From assembly GCF_913774235.1 (NCBI RefSeq), contig NZ_CAJYDW010000012.1, positions 372,001 to 436,000 of the forward strand: DNA of 64,000 bases. The letters run 5' to 3'. Made by a program: the position numbers and the translations under genes. Under the pieces are notes generated by a model, which worked only from the letters and a program-made list of their open reading frames with translations, did no database searches and was not told where the DNA came from. Positions 26,683-37,358 of this stretch are shown here, one piece after another (the stretch's first letter is position 1; every line of letters starts with the position of its first letter). This stretch comes from an uncultured Pseudomonas sp. (GTDB lineage: Bacteria > Pseudomonadota > Gammaproteobacteria > Pseudomonadales > Pseudomonadaceae).

Positions 26683-27071
26683 GGAATCCTCGGGCGGTGA
26701 CAATGGGGACGGTGCTGGCGGACAGCGGCGACGTGGCGGCTTCCAGGCGTGGCGTACGCCAAGGTGCAGTCGTCTGGCCGGTGTCTGACCGACGGGTTGA
26801 AAAGGGCACGGCGACCGGCCAGCAGGTGCTTGCCAGAGCCGCAGGAACCGTTTTTGGAGGCAGAGCTGTAGGAAAAGTTTTCTGTGACTCGGTACGCATT
26901 TTTCCGACCGCGGCGGCCAGTGAGGCCTTCCCGAAAGCCGAAAGCCAAGCCTGGTGCTGGATACGTACGGGACTGCAAGACGGGCTTTGCAGAGCGGTCA
27001 GCGATGGATGGTCGTGCAGGTTGGCTGAGTGGTGACCCGTTACCGCCCCGGAGGCACCGCCGCGGGACGGC
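26683..27071. other. 389-base intergenic region, promoter side of the chemoreceptor
   Basis: No gene is supported. It should hold the promoter of the chemoreceptor gene on the minus strand. I looked for a FliA-type promoter (TAAA-N15-GCCGATAA) and did not find a convincing one. Nothing else recognisable. Confidence 0.4.
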
Positions 27072-28475
27072 TCAGGGCCTCAACTGGGCCAGGCGTTGGG
27101 CCAAGGCCAGGGCCTCGTCGGGCTGGGCGACGTTGGTGAAGCCCAGCAGCAATCCCTGGCGTTGCGGCGTGGCCAGATACCAGGGCGACAGGGCCTGGAC
27201 CGCCAGCCCCTCGGCCTGGGCCGCCGCCGCCCAGGCCCGGTCGTCGCCACCCTCCAGGCGAGCCAGCAGGTGCAGGCCGCCGGCCTGGAGTTCGATCCGT
27301 ACGCCCTCGCCGAGGCTGACGCCCAGGGCCTCGGCCAGCCACTGGCGACGTTGCCGATAGAGCTTGCGCATCCGATTCAGGTGGCGGGCGAAGTGGCCTT
27401 CCGCCAAGAAGCTCGCCACCGTGGCCTGCCACAGTTGCGGGACATGGTTGTGCCGGCGGTCGACGCTGGCGACGAAGGTGTCCACCAGCCGCGGCGGTAC
27501 CACCAGATAGGCGAGGCGCAGGCCGGGAAACAGCACCTTGCTGAAGGTGCCGGTGTAGAGTACCCGGCCGCCGTCGTCCAGGCTCTTGAGCGCCGGCAGC
27601 GGCTTGCCCAGGTAGCGGTATTCGCTGTCGTAGTCGTCCTCGACGATCCAGGCGTCGGCCCGGCGCGCCCAGTCCAGCAGTGCCAGCCGTCGCGGCAGGG
27701 CGAGGGAGACGCCCAGTGGACTCTGGTGACTCGGGGTGACCAAAGCGCAGCGGGCGTGGGGGGCCTGGGCGAGACCGGCGGCGACGTCCAGCCCCTGGGC
27801 GTCCACCGGCACCGGGACCAGTTTCAGGCGTGCGGCCTGCAGCGCCTGACGGGCGATGAAGTAACCCGGTTCCTCGAACCAGCAGGGATCGCCGGGCGCT
27901 AGCAGGGTCTGGACCACCAGGTCCAGGCAGGCGCGATAGCCGGCGCAGACGAACACCTGCTCGGGCGCACAGGCGATCCCGCGCGACAACCCCAGGTAGG
28001 TGGCGATGGCCGCCCGCAAGCCGGCGTGGCCACGGGCGTCGGGATAGACCAGGCCATCCAACCCGGCACCGCGCAGTTCGCGGGCGGCCAGGCGGTTCCA
28101 AAGTTTGCGCGGAAAGGCGTCCAGGGCCGGGAGGCCCAGCTGTAGGGGCAGAGCCGCGCCGCCGGGGTGGGTCACTGCGGGGGCTGGGGTGGACAGTGTG
28201 GTCGCGGTAGCGAGCGGGGCAGCTCGGCTCCATTGCGGCGAGACGATGGTTCCCGCCGGTCCGCGGGGCACCAGAAAGCCCTCGGCGATCAGTTGCTGGT
28301 AGGCCGCCTCCACCGTCCCCCGCGCCACGTTGAGTTCTGCCGCCAGGGCACGCACCGCTGGTACCCGGTCGCCGGGGTGCAGCCGGCCTTCGTCCAGGGC
28401 GTCGCGAAAGCGCTGGTACAGCTGCCGATAGAGGGGCAGGGCGAGACGCTTGTCGAGGGCGGCGGAAAGGATCAT
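27072..28475 (-). CDS. MocR-type PLP-dependent transcriptional regulator
   Basis: 467 residues. An N-terminal GntR winged helix (LYRQLYQRFRDALDEGRLHPGDRVPAVRALAAELNVARGTVE) is followed by a class I aminotransferase-like domain with the PLP lysine region LYTGTFSKVLFPGLRLAYLV and the IVEDDYDSEYRY motif. MocR proteins sense an amino acid or PLP-related ligand and typically control a divergent neighbour. Here the divergent neighbours are a remnant ORF and an AhpD-like gene starting about 200 bases away, the likely targets. The specific ligand is unknown; a PdxR role is possible but not supported by adjacent pdx genes. Confidence 0.88.
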   Translation of the reverse strand: MILSAALDKRLALPLYRQLYQRFRDALDEGRLHPGDRVPAVRALAAELNVARGTVEAAYQQLIAEGFLVPRGPAGTIVSPQWSRAAPLATATTLSTPAPAVTHPGGAALPLQLGLPALDAFPRKLWNRLAARELRGAGLDGLVYPDARGHAGLRAAIATYLGLSRGIACAPEQVFVCAGYRACLDLVVQTLLAPGDPCWFEEPGYFIARQALQAARLKLVPVPVDAQGLDVAAGLAQAPHARCALVTPSHQSPLGVSLALPRRLALLDWARRADAWIVEDDYDSEYRYLGKPLPALKSLDDGGRVLYTGTFSKVLFPGLRLAYLVVPPRLVDTFVASVDRRHNHVPQLWQATVASFLAEGHFARHLNRMRKLYRQRRQWLAEALGVSLGEGVRIELQAGGLHLLARLEGGDDRAWAAAAQAEGLAVQALSPWYLATPQRQGLLLGFTNVAQPDEALALAQRLAQLRP

Positions 28476-28561
28476 GGCCTAGTCGTTTGTCGTTTTCTTG
28501 GCCCTACAGCCTAGGGCATTCGCTGGCTAGAGTGGCGCCATCTTGATCGGAGACCTGCCCC

Positions 28562-28678
28562 ATGGCCCTCATCTTCCACTTGGTGGGACCGGATTCCCCG
28601 TTGTGCCTGGCCAGCTTCGCGCTGATGAGCGAGTTGCGTCCCCATCTCGCGCCTTACCCCACGATCGTTTCGGAGTGA
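28562..28678 (+). pseudogene. 38-codon ORF, likely remnant of a GNAT-type gene
   Basis: A small open frame with GGAGA 8 bases before its ATG. Its translation contains FALMSELRPHL, which resembles the first helix of GNAT acetyltransferases (pattern MxxLRPHL), but the frame stops after 38 codons, far short of the roughly 150 residues needed. The stop overlaps the Shine-Dalgarno of the AhpD-like gene, so it may still act as a leader peptide that couples translation. Best read as a gene truncated by an internal deletion; a genuine small leader ORF is the alternative. Confidence 0.4.
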
Positions 28679-28681
28679 ATC

Positions 28682-29113
28682 ATGAGTCTTCTACGCCTGC
28701 CGTTTGCCACCCTGTCCCCCACTGCCTACCAAGGCCTGGTCGCCACCAGCCAGGTCCTGGCCGACAGTTCGCTCGGCCTGCCGCTGGTGGAACTGGTCTA
28801 CCTGCGCATTTCCCAGATCAATGGCTGCGCCTTCTGCCTCGGCAAGCACGCCCAGACCCTGCGTGAGCAGGGCGTCGCCCAGGCCAAGCTGGACCGCCTG
28901 GCCGGCTGGCGGATCAGCGAGCTGTTCGACGCCCGCGAACGTGCCGCCTTGGAGTGGGCCGAGACGCTCACGCACGTCAGTGACAAGGGCGCACCCGACG
29001 TCCTCTATGAGCCCCTCAAGGCGCACTTCAGCGACGCCGAGATCTCCGACCTGACGATGGCGGTCGCGTTAATGAATGCCTTCAATCGTCTGGCGGTGGG
29101 GATGAAGCTCTAG
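28682..29113 (+). CDS. Carboxymuconolactone decarboxylase/AhpD-family protein
   Basis: 143 residues of the AhpD-like helical fold. The redox motif CAFCLGKHAQTLREQG contains the two cysteines (C-x-x-C) and downstream histidine that define peroxidase-active members, so an alkylhydroperoxidase or disulfide-reductase role is more likely than a true decarboxylase. RISELFDARERAALEWAETLT and MNAFNRLAVG are typical of the family. GGAG 7 bases upstream supports the ATG at 28682. It is divergent from the MocR regulator, which probably controls it. Confidence 0.88.
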   Translation: MSLLRLPFATLSPTAYQGLVATSQVLADSSLGLPLVELVYLRISQINGCAFCLGKHAQTLREQGVAQAKLDRLAGWRISELFDARERAALEWAETLTHVSDKGAPDVLYEPLKAHFSDAEISDLTMAVALMNAFNRLAVGMKL

Positions 29114-29498
29114 GGGCTGGACGAAAGGTCGCCATGATGGCTTGCCCCGAGGCGGTGCAACCCGAGTGACGGCGGGCGCTCGGACCCTCGTCGACTGCGG
29201 CCGGGAGATGCCCTTGGTGTCCGGAATTCACCGCTGAAAACCACCTTTTCACGGCCCGGACTCGTCACAGCCGCGCTTTTGACAGCTCTGGAATGCTGTG
29301 CTTAGGTTCTTTGGGCCCTGTTGAGTTATGTCTTCATATGACATGACTATTTTCAGCAGGTCGCCCTCGTGGTCAGGGAAATCCTGCAGGGCACAGGCAG
29401 CGTACCAGGTGGAACGTGGTTCTCCGGGCAGCTCAGGTGTCAGGCCAGATACCCGCTTCACCTTCTTCCGCTTTCGGATCCCGGTCGAAGGTAGCCCC
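29114..29498. other. 385-base leader region before aspT
   Basis: No gene is supported; an in-frame extension of aspT back to 29328 lacks membrane-protein character. The region holds a candidate sigma-70 promoter (separate entry) and an mRNA leader of roughly 190 bases. Base composition is less GC-rich than nearby genes around 29270-29350. Confidence 0.45.
29279..29308 (+). promoter_or_regulatory. Candidate sigma-70 promoter for aspT-aspD
   Basis: A perfect -35 box TTGACA (29279-29284) is followed after 18 bases by TAGGTT (29303-29308), which keeps the important first T, second A and last T of the -10 consensus. It would give a leader of about 185 bases before aspT. Confidence 0.4.
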
Positions 29499-32832
<3,334 letters not shown>

Positions 32833-32881
32833 CCGCCGCGGCAGGGCGCTGGCCGGTGCGCGCCAGCCAGCGCCTCACCGT

Positions 32882-33808
32882 TCAGGCGATTCGATACTCC
32901 ACCGTCAGGTGCGTGACCTCGTGCGCCGGCTGCAGGCGGCGGCGTACTTCGGCAGCGGCCATTTCCGCCGGACCGCTCACGCTGACGATGGCGGCACGCG
33001 CCTCGGGCCCCACGCGCCAGACGTGCAGGTCGGTGATCACCAACTGGTCTTTAGCGGCGAGCAACTCGCGGATCTCGGCGGCGACCTGGGCGTCGGTCCG
33101 GTCCAGCAGCACGGCGGCGGTATCCTTGAGCAGTGACCAGGCCCAGCGGGCGATCACCAGGGCACCGACGATGCCCATCAGCGGGTCCAACCAGACCCAG
33201 CCGAGCAGCTTGCCTGCCAGCAGGGCGATGATGGCCAGTACCGAGGTCACGGCATCCGCCAACACATGGACGTAGGCCGATCTCAGGTTGTTGTCTTCAC
33301 CATGACCATGACCATGACCATGACCGTGTTCAGCTGGGTGATCGTGGTGGTGGTGACCATGACCCGACCCTCCCATCAGCAGCAAGGCGCTGATCAGGTT
33401 CACTGCCAGGCCGACGACGGCGATCAGGGTGGCCGTGCCGAATTGCACCTCGGTCGGCTGGAACAGCCTGAACACCGATTCCACGCCGATGCCCAGGGAG
33501 ATGAGCCCGAGGATCAGCGCCGAGGCGAAGCCGCCGAGATCGCCGACCTTGCCGGTGCCGAAGCTGTAGGCCGCATCTTCCGCATGGCGACGGGCGAAGG
33601 CATAGGCGGCGACGGCAATGCCCAGGGCGCCGGCATGGGTCGCCATGTGGAAGCCGTCGGCCAGCAGCGCCATGGACCCGGTCAGATAGCCGGCGATGAT
33701 CTCACCCACCATCATCACCAGGGTCAGCAACACCACCCAGAGGGTGCGGCGGGCATTGCGCTCGTGCTGGGTGCCCAGGAAGTCATGGCTGTGCGCGTGG
33801 TCGTTCAT
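32882..33808 (-). CDS. dmeF: Cation diffusion facilitator DmeF (Co/Ni efflux)
   Basis: 308-residue CDF transporter with six helices. Transport-site residues appear in GSMALLADGFHMATH (Asp and His) and YVHVLADAVTSVL (His and Asp); a long His-rich cytoplasmic loop (GHGHHHHDHPAEHGHGHGHGHGE) lies between helices IV and V, and a CDF C-terminal dimerisation domain follows. The N-terminus MNDHAHSHDF also carries metal-binding histidines. DmeF exports cobalt and nickel. The ATG at 33808 has GAGGA 5 bases upstream. It is 7 bases behind dmeR, so the two form an operon repressed by DmeR. Confidence 0.9.
   Translation of the reverse strand: MNDHAHSHDFLGTQHERNARRTLWVVLLTLVMMVGEIIAGYLTGSMALLADGFHMATHAGALGIAVAAYAFARRHAEDAAYSFGTGKVGDLGGFASALILGLISLGIGVESVFRLFQPTEVQFGTATLIAVVGLAVNLISALLLMGGSGHGHHHHDHPAEHGHGHGHGHGEDNNLRSAYVHVLADAVTSVLAIIALLAGKLLGWVWLDPLMGIVGALVIARWAWSLLKDTAAVLLDRTDAQVAAEIRELLAAKDQLVITDLHVWRVGPEARAAIVSVSGPAEMAAAEVRRRLQPAHEVTHLTVEYRIA
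33301..33324 (-). repeat. Hexanucleotide tandem repeat inside dmeF
   Basis: Four exact copies of CATGAC on the plus strand encode alternating His-Gly in the metal-binding loop of DmeF. The repeat is a multiple of three, so copy-number change would alter the number of histidines without breaking the frame. Confidence 0.85.
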
Positions 33809-33815
33809 CTTTTCC

Positions 33816-34091
33816 TCACTTGGCATAGCGACGAATGGCTTCGAGCAACTGCTCCACGCCTTCGGCGCGCGCCTCATCGCTCAACTCGGGGCGGGCGACA
33901 TGCTCGCGCGCGTGCTGCTCGATGATCTCCTCGAGCAGCCCATTGAGGGCGCCGCGGGTGGCCGCCACCAGATGCAGCGTCTTGGCGCAATCGGCTTCCT
34001 CCTCCAGCGCCCGCTCGATGGCCTGGACCTGGCCGGCGATCCGCTTCACGCGCTTGAGCAAGTCGTCCTTGTGAGCCTTCATGTGTGACAT
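33816..34091 (-). CDS. dmeR: RcnR/CsoR-family metal-sensing repressor DmeR
   Basis: 91-residue all-helical repressor. The four ligand positions of RcnR are exactly conserved: His3, Cys35, His60 and His64, the set that senses Co(II) and Ni(II). This fixes the start at 34091, since His3 must be counted from it. The downstream gene is the metal exporter dmeF. When metal binds, DNA affinity falls and the operon is induced. A C-tract palindrome overlapping the start codon is the probable operator (separate entry); its complementary G-run may double as the ribosome binding site. Confidence 0.92.
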   Translation of the reverse strand: MSHMKAHKDDLLKRVKRIAGQVQAIERALEEEADCAKTLHLVAATRGALNGLLEEIIEQHAREHVARPELSDEARAEGVEQLLEAIRRYAK

Positions 34092-34112
34092 AGCATACCC
34101 CCCTATCCTATG
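34089..34112 (-). promoter_or_regulatory. DmeR operator overlapping the dmeR start
   Basis: Inverted arms CATAGCATA (34089-34097) and TATCCTATG (34104-34112) match at 8 of 9 positions and flank a run of six C. AT-rich arms around a G/C tract are the architecture known for DmeR and RcnR sites. The left arm includes the dmeR ATG, and the run of G on the coding strand sits about 6 bases before it, where a Shine-Dalgarno would be. Confidence 0.75.
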
Positions 34113-34316
34113 GTGTTCACTCTAGGTCGGTTGGCGAGTCAGGGGAAGGGGGCGCTGCCAAGCGGTGGCCTTGGCAGGACCGTTCGCGCCCGAGCGGTGC
34201 AGGTCATTCCCCGCCACGGAACTTTGCCTTGGCTGGCGCGCAAGCCGCTGGCCGTCACCCACCAGGCCGGGCGCGGGCTATACTGAGACTCTCGACATGA
34301 CCCCTCAGGACGCAGC

Positions 34317-34673
34317 ATGGCCACCGATACCTCGAAGCTGGATCGAATCCTCGCCGAGACCCAGCGCGAGCGCGAACGCGGTTACCGCGAAAAGGCGCTG
34401 AAGATGTATCCCCACGTCTGCGGCCGCTGCGCCCGCGAATTCTCCGGCAAGCGCCTGAGCGAGCTGACCGTGCACCATCGTGACCACAACCACGACAACA
34501 ATCCTCAGGACGGCTCGAACTGGGAATTGCTGTGCCTCTACTGCCACGACAACGAGCACAGCCGCTACACCGATCAGCAGTACTTCAGCGACAGCTCCCT
34601 AAGCACCCCCAAGGTGGCCCAGGCCACCCACAACCCCTTCGCCGGGCTGGCGGGGTTGTTGAAGAAGGACTGA
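34317..34673 (+). CDS. yajD: YajD-family HNH nuclease
   Basis: 118 residues. The HNH fold is explicit: CGRCAREFSG (first zinc cysteine pair), LTVHHRDHNHDNNP (catalytic His block), then WELLCLYCHDNEHSRY with the second cysteine pair and the closing His. The family is conserved in gammaproteobacteria as YajD; its cellular substrate is not established. AGGA about 8 bases before the ATG at 34317 gives a good start. It stands alone, with a REP pair just downstream. Confidence 0.9.
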   Translation: MATDTSKLDRILAETQRERERGYREKALKMYPHVCGRCAREFSGKRLSELTVHHRDHNHDNNPQDGSNWELLCLYCHDNEHSRYTDQQYFSDSSLSTPKVAQATHNPFAGLAGLLKKD

Positions 34674-34724
34674 TCCCGGGCGAAGGTTGGGTTGAGCACG
34701 ATCTCAACCGGTTAGCGGCTATTC

Positions 34725-34804
34725 ATCGCGGCCATGGTGGTGCGCCGATGCGGCCGCTCCTACGGGAGCATCACGCTTCCGTAGGAGCGGCCCATGGCCG
34801 CGAT
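34725..34804. repeat. Inverted REP pair (variant left arm)
   Basis: Two copies of a REP sequence with core GCGGCCATGG and GGCCGCTCCTAC face each other across a short loop. The left copy carries about 14 extra bases between the two halves of the core. The same REP recurs at 40741 and 51119. Confidence 0.85.
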
Positions 34805-35049
34805 GTGTTCTGGGCGAGGTTAAATGAGGTTGGGTCCTGGCGGTCCAGGCCCTGAGCAGCGGCGCCTGGACTACACGGCCGCCAAGCGCCTCGGGCTCAT
34901 CACCCAGGAACTCGATCAGTTACCGCGAGCTCTCGACCGGGCGACCTACTTCATCACCGATGGGGCAGGCCGCTGAATCTGGGCCGCCGCGACCCCGGCC
35001 TCACTGTCCTCGGATAGGGCCTGGATACTTCGCTGCGCAGGTCGCCGCC
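34805..35049. other. Intergenic stretch with unidentified coding-like remnant
   Basis: No intact gene. A plus-strand translation near 34860-34974 reads RLDYTAAKRLGLITQELDQL then a stop, protein-like but not assigned to a family. Together with the adjacent decayed peptidase it suggests deletion-scarred DNA between yajD and the acetolactate synthase. Confidence 0.35.
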
Positions 35050-35407
35050 TCGCGCGCGCCGGCCGATTTCCGCCAGGCGTTGATCCGATCAAGCCGGGTT
35101 TGACCTAGCGCGAATTCGCCGAGCGCTGCTGGCCGGTACCCAAGCAATTCGAGCACAACCGCTACACGACGATGGTTCACGGCTGTGGCCTGGCCGATGA
35201 ATAGCCCAGCGTGACCTATGCGGTCGACTTCGCCGAGTGGGGCTACGACGGCGTCTTCGAAGAGAACAGGGTGATCTGGGTGGAGAGCTACATCGGCGAG
35301 CAGGGCGCGGCAGAAGGGGTGAGGCTGGAAGAGCAATTGTTGATCACTCAGGAGAGGCGGTGAAACTGTCCAGTACGCCGTTGCTGGATCTGCCGGAGGC
35401 GGGGTAG
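35050..35407 (+). pseudogene. Decayed M24-family metallopeptidase, C-terminal part
   Basis: Translation gives the C-terminal third of an M24 (Xaa-Pro dipeptidase/DddP-like) protein: KPGLT*REFAERCWPV, NRYTTMVHGCGLADE*PS, GYDGVFEENRVIWVESYIG, EGVRLEEQLLIT. Two in-frame TAG codons (35106-35108 and about 35202) both replace a tyrosine codon expected from the family. A frame change near 35355 is needed to reach the natural end VKLSSTPLLDLPEAG* at 35407, and another seems needed near 35085. The N-terminal two thirds are missing. The gene is dead; the 153-residue open frame on the opposite strand is only its shadow. Confidence 0.75.
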
Positions 35408-35507
35408 GGACACACGCCCGAGTTTCGGAGGCGGTGCCGGCTCTCTGGTAGCCGTCGACCAAACTCCCTGCGGGAAGACTGCTTGTAGCAACACGCTGGC
35501 AATGAAA

Positions 35508-35535
35508 AACGCCCCGACCTCACGGCCGGGGCGTT
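35508..35535 (-). terminator. Rho-independent terminator of the acetolactate synthase gene
   Basis: A 9-bp GC-rich stem AACGCCCCG / CGGGGCGTT with a 10-base loop, located 25 bases after the stop codon. On the minus strand it is followed by a T-run (GTTTTTC), which fits termination of the gene at 35560-37206. Confidence 0.88.
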
Positions 35536-35559
35536 CCTTTATCTACCTAACCTACCCAG

Positions 35560-37206
35560 TCAAACCGCCGCGCTGCGCTCCTTGATCTCCTGGTGCAGGA
35601 TGCGGTCGTTCTCGGAGTAGTCCACCGGGCAGTCGATGACGTGGACGCCGGGGGTGTCCAGGCAGTGCTGCACCAGCGGGGCGAAGGCGGCGGCGCTCTC
35701 CACGCGGTGGCCCTGGGCGCCGTAGCTTTCGGCGTAGCGGACGAAGTCCGGGTTGCCGTAGTCCAGGCCGAAGTCCTCGAAGCCCATCTGCGCCTGCTTC
35801 CAGCGGATCATGCCGTAGCCGTCGTCGCGCAGGATGATGACCACCAGGTTCATCTTCAGGCGCACCGCGGTTTCCAGCTCCTGGCTGTTCATCATGAAGC
35901 CGCCGTCGCCGCACACCGCCACGATGGGGGTGTTGGGATGGACCAGGCGCGCGGCCATGGCCGAGGGTAGGCCGGCGCCCATGGTGGCCAGGGCGTTGTC
36001 CAGCAGCACCGTGTTGGGCATATAGGCCTTGTAGTTACGGGCGAACCAGATCTTGTAGATGCCGTTGTCCAGGGCGACGATGCCGTCGGAGGGCAGCACG
36101 TTGCGCAGGTCGGCCACCAGGCGCTGGGGATAGACCGGGAAGCGATCATCGGTAGCGCCTTCGGCCACATGGGCCTCGTTGGCTTCACGGATGTGCAGCA
36201 GGCGATCGAAGTCCCAGGTCGGCTGGACCTCAATGCGCTCCTTGATCTCCCAGATGGCGTTGGCGATGTCGCCGACCACCTCGACCTGCGGGAAGTACAC
36301 CGGATCGACTTCGGCGGAGCGGAAGTTGATGTGGATGACTTCGGTACCGCCGCGGGTCATGAAGAACGGCGGCTTCTCGATCACATCGTGGCCGATGTTG
36401 ACGATGAGGTCGGCGGACTCCAGGGCACGGTGCACGAAGTCACCGGCGGAGAGGGCGGCGTTGCCGAGGAAGCGCGGATGACGCTCGTCGACCACGCCCT
36501 TGCCGAGCTGGGTGGTGACGAAGGGGATGCCGGTCTTCTCGATCAGCTGGCGCAGGACGCGGGCAGTCATCTTGCGGTTGGTGCCGGCGCCCAAGACCAG
36601 TACCGGGCTGCGGGCGTTTTCCAGCTTGGAGACGGCAGCGGCGATGGCCTTGGCTTCGGCCACCGGGCGGCGGCTCAGGCTCGGCGGCACCGGCAGGCTC
36701 TCGGTGTGCTCGTCGGCGATGTCTTCCGGCAGTTCCAGGTGTACGGAGCCGGGCTTTTCTTCCTCGGCGAGGCGGAAGGCCTCGCGGATGCGCGACGGGA
36801 TGTTGTCGGCGGAGGCGAACTGATGGGTGTACTTGGTGAGGGGCGCCATCATGCGGCACACGTCGAGAATCTGGAAACGGCCCTGCTTGGATTTCTTGAT
36901 CGGCTTCTGGCCGGTCAGCATCAGCATGGGCATGCCGCCTAGGTAGGCGTAGGCGCCGGCGGTGACCAGGTTGGTCGCGCCAGGGCCGAGGGTGGAGAGG
37001 CAGACGCCGGTCTTGCCGGTGAAACGGCCGTAGGTGGCGGCCATGAAGCCGGCGGACTGCTCGTGGCGAGTCAGGATCAGCTTGATCTGCGAGGAGCGGC
37101 GCAGGGATTCCAGCAGGTCCAGGTTCTCTTCGCCGGGGATGCCGAAGATGTATTCCACACCCTCGTTTTCCAGGCAGCGAACGACCAGGTCGGAGGCCTT
37201 CATCAT
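35560..37206 (-). CDS. Acetolactate synthase large subunit (catabolic/AlsS-like type)
   Basis: 548-residue ThDP enzyme that condenses two pyruvates to acetolactate. The three domains are clear: EYIFGIPGEENLDLLESL with the catalytic Glu of ThDP activation in LTRHEQSAGFMAATYGR, the central domain, and the ThDP/Mg motif CGDGGFMMNSQELETA...LRDDGYGMIRW. No regulatory small subunit is adjacent, as expected for a stand-alone enzyme feeding acetoin or serving a stress role rather than branched-chain synthesis. I chose the ATG at 37206, the first of ATGATG, with AAGGA 11 bases upstream; the frame is open for 23 more codons without similarity. A strong terminator follows. Confidence 0.88.
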   Translation of the reverse strand: MMKASDLVVRCLENEGVEYIFGIPGEENLDLLESLRRSSQIKLILTRHEQSAGFMAATYGRFTGKTGVCLSTLGPGATNLVTAGAYAYLGGMPMLMLTGQKPIKKSKQGRFQILDVCRMMAPLTKYTHQFASADNIPSRIREAFRLAEEEKPGSVHLELPEDIADEHTESLPVPPSLSRRPVAEAKAIAAAVSKLENARSPVLVLGAGTNRKMTARVLRQLIEKTGIPFVTTQLGKGVVDERHPRFLGNAALSAGDFVHRALESADLIVNIGHDVIEKPPFFMTRGGTEVIHINFRSAEVDPVYFPQVEVVGDIANAIWEIKERIEVQPTWDFDRLLHIREANEAHVAEGATDDRFPVYPQRLVADLRNVLPSDGIVALDNGIYKIWFARNYKAYMPNTVLLDNALATMGAGLPSAMAARLVHPNTPIVAVCGDGGFMMNSQELETAVRLKMNLVVIILRDDGYGMIRWKQAQMGFEDFGLDYGNPDFVRYAESYGAQGHRVESAAAFAPLVQHCLDTPGVHVIDCPVDYSENDRILHQEIKERSAAV

Positions 37207-37358
37207 GAGTCTTGTATTCCTTGTAAGGGTGGGTGGCGAGCGCCTGAAGCGCCTCCTCATGAGGCGCAGCCGCAACTGTACTCAGGAATGACGAAACATT
37301 TCAAAACAAGGCGCGACCAGGTTCCGCAACTGTGACGAATGGTCACAGCGGAAACGAT

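Noticed and set aside
26697-27360. Open frames of 100-158 codons in several frames
   Set aside because: They overlap each other and the end of the MocR gene, and none has a domain or ribosome site.
35106-35204. Reassignment or readthrough of TAG
   Set aside because: Intact genes in this window end in TAG (for example the MFS gene ending at 19034 and the aldehyde/sugar dehydrogenase at 40469), and the M24 gene also has frameshifts and a missing N-terminus, so it is simply decayed.
35001-35462. 153-residue open frame on the minus strand
   Set aside because: It is the mirror of the plus-strand M24 pseudogene, whose family motifs are clearly readable; the minus-strand product has no recognisable features.
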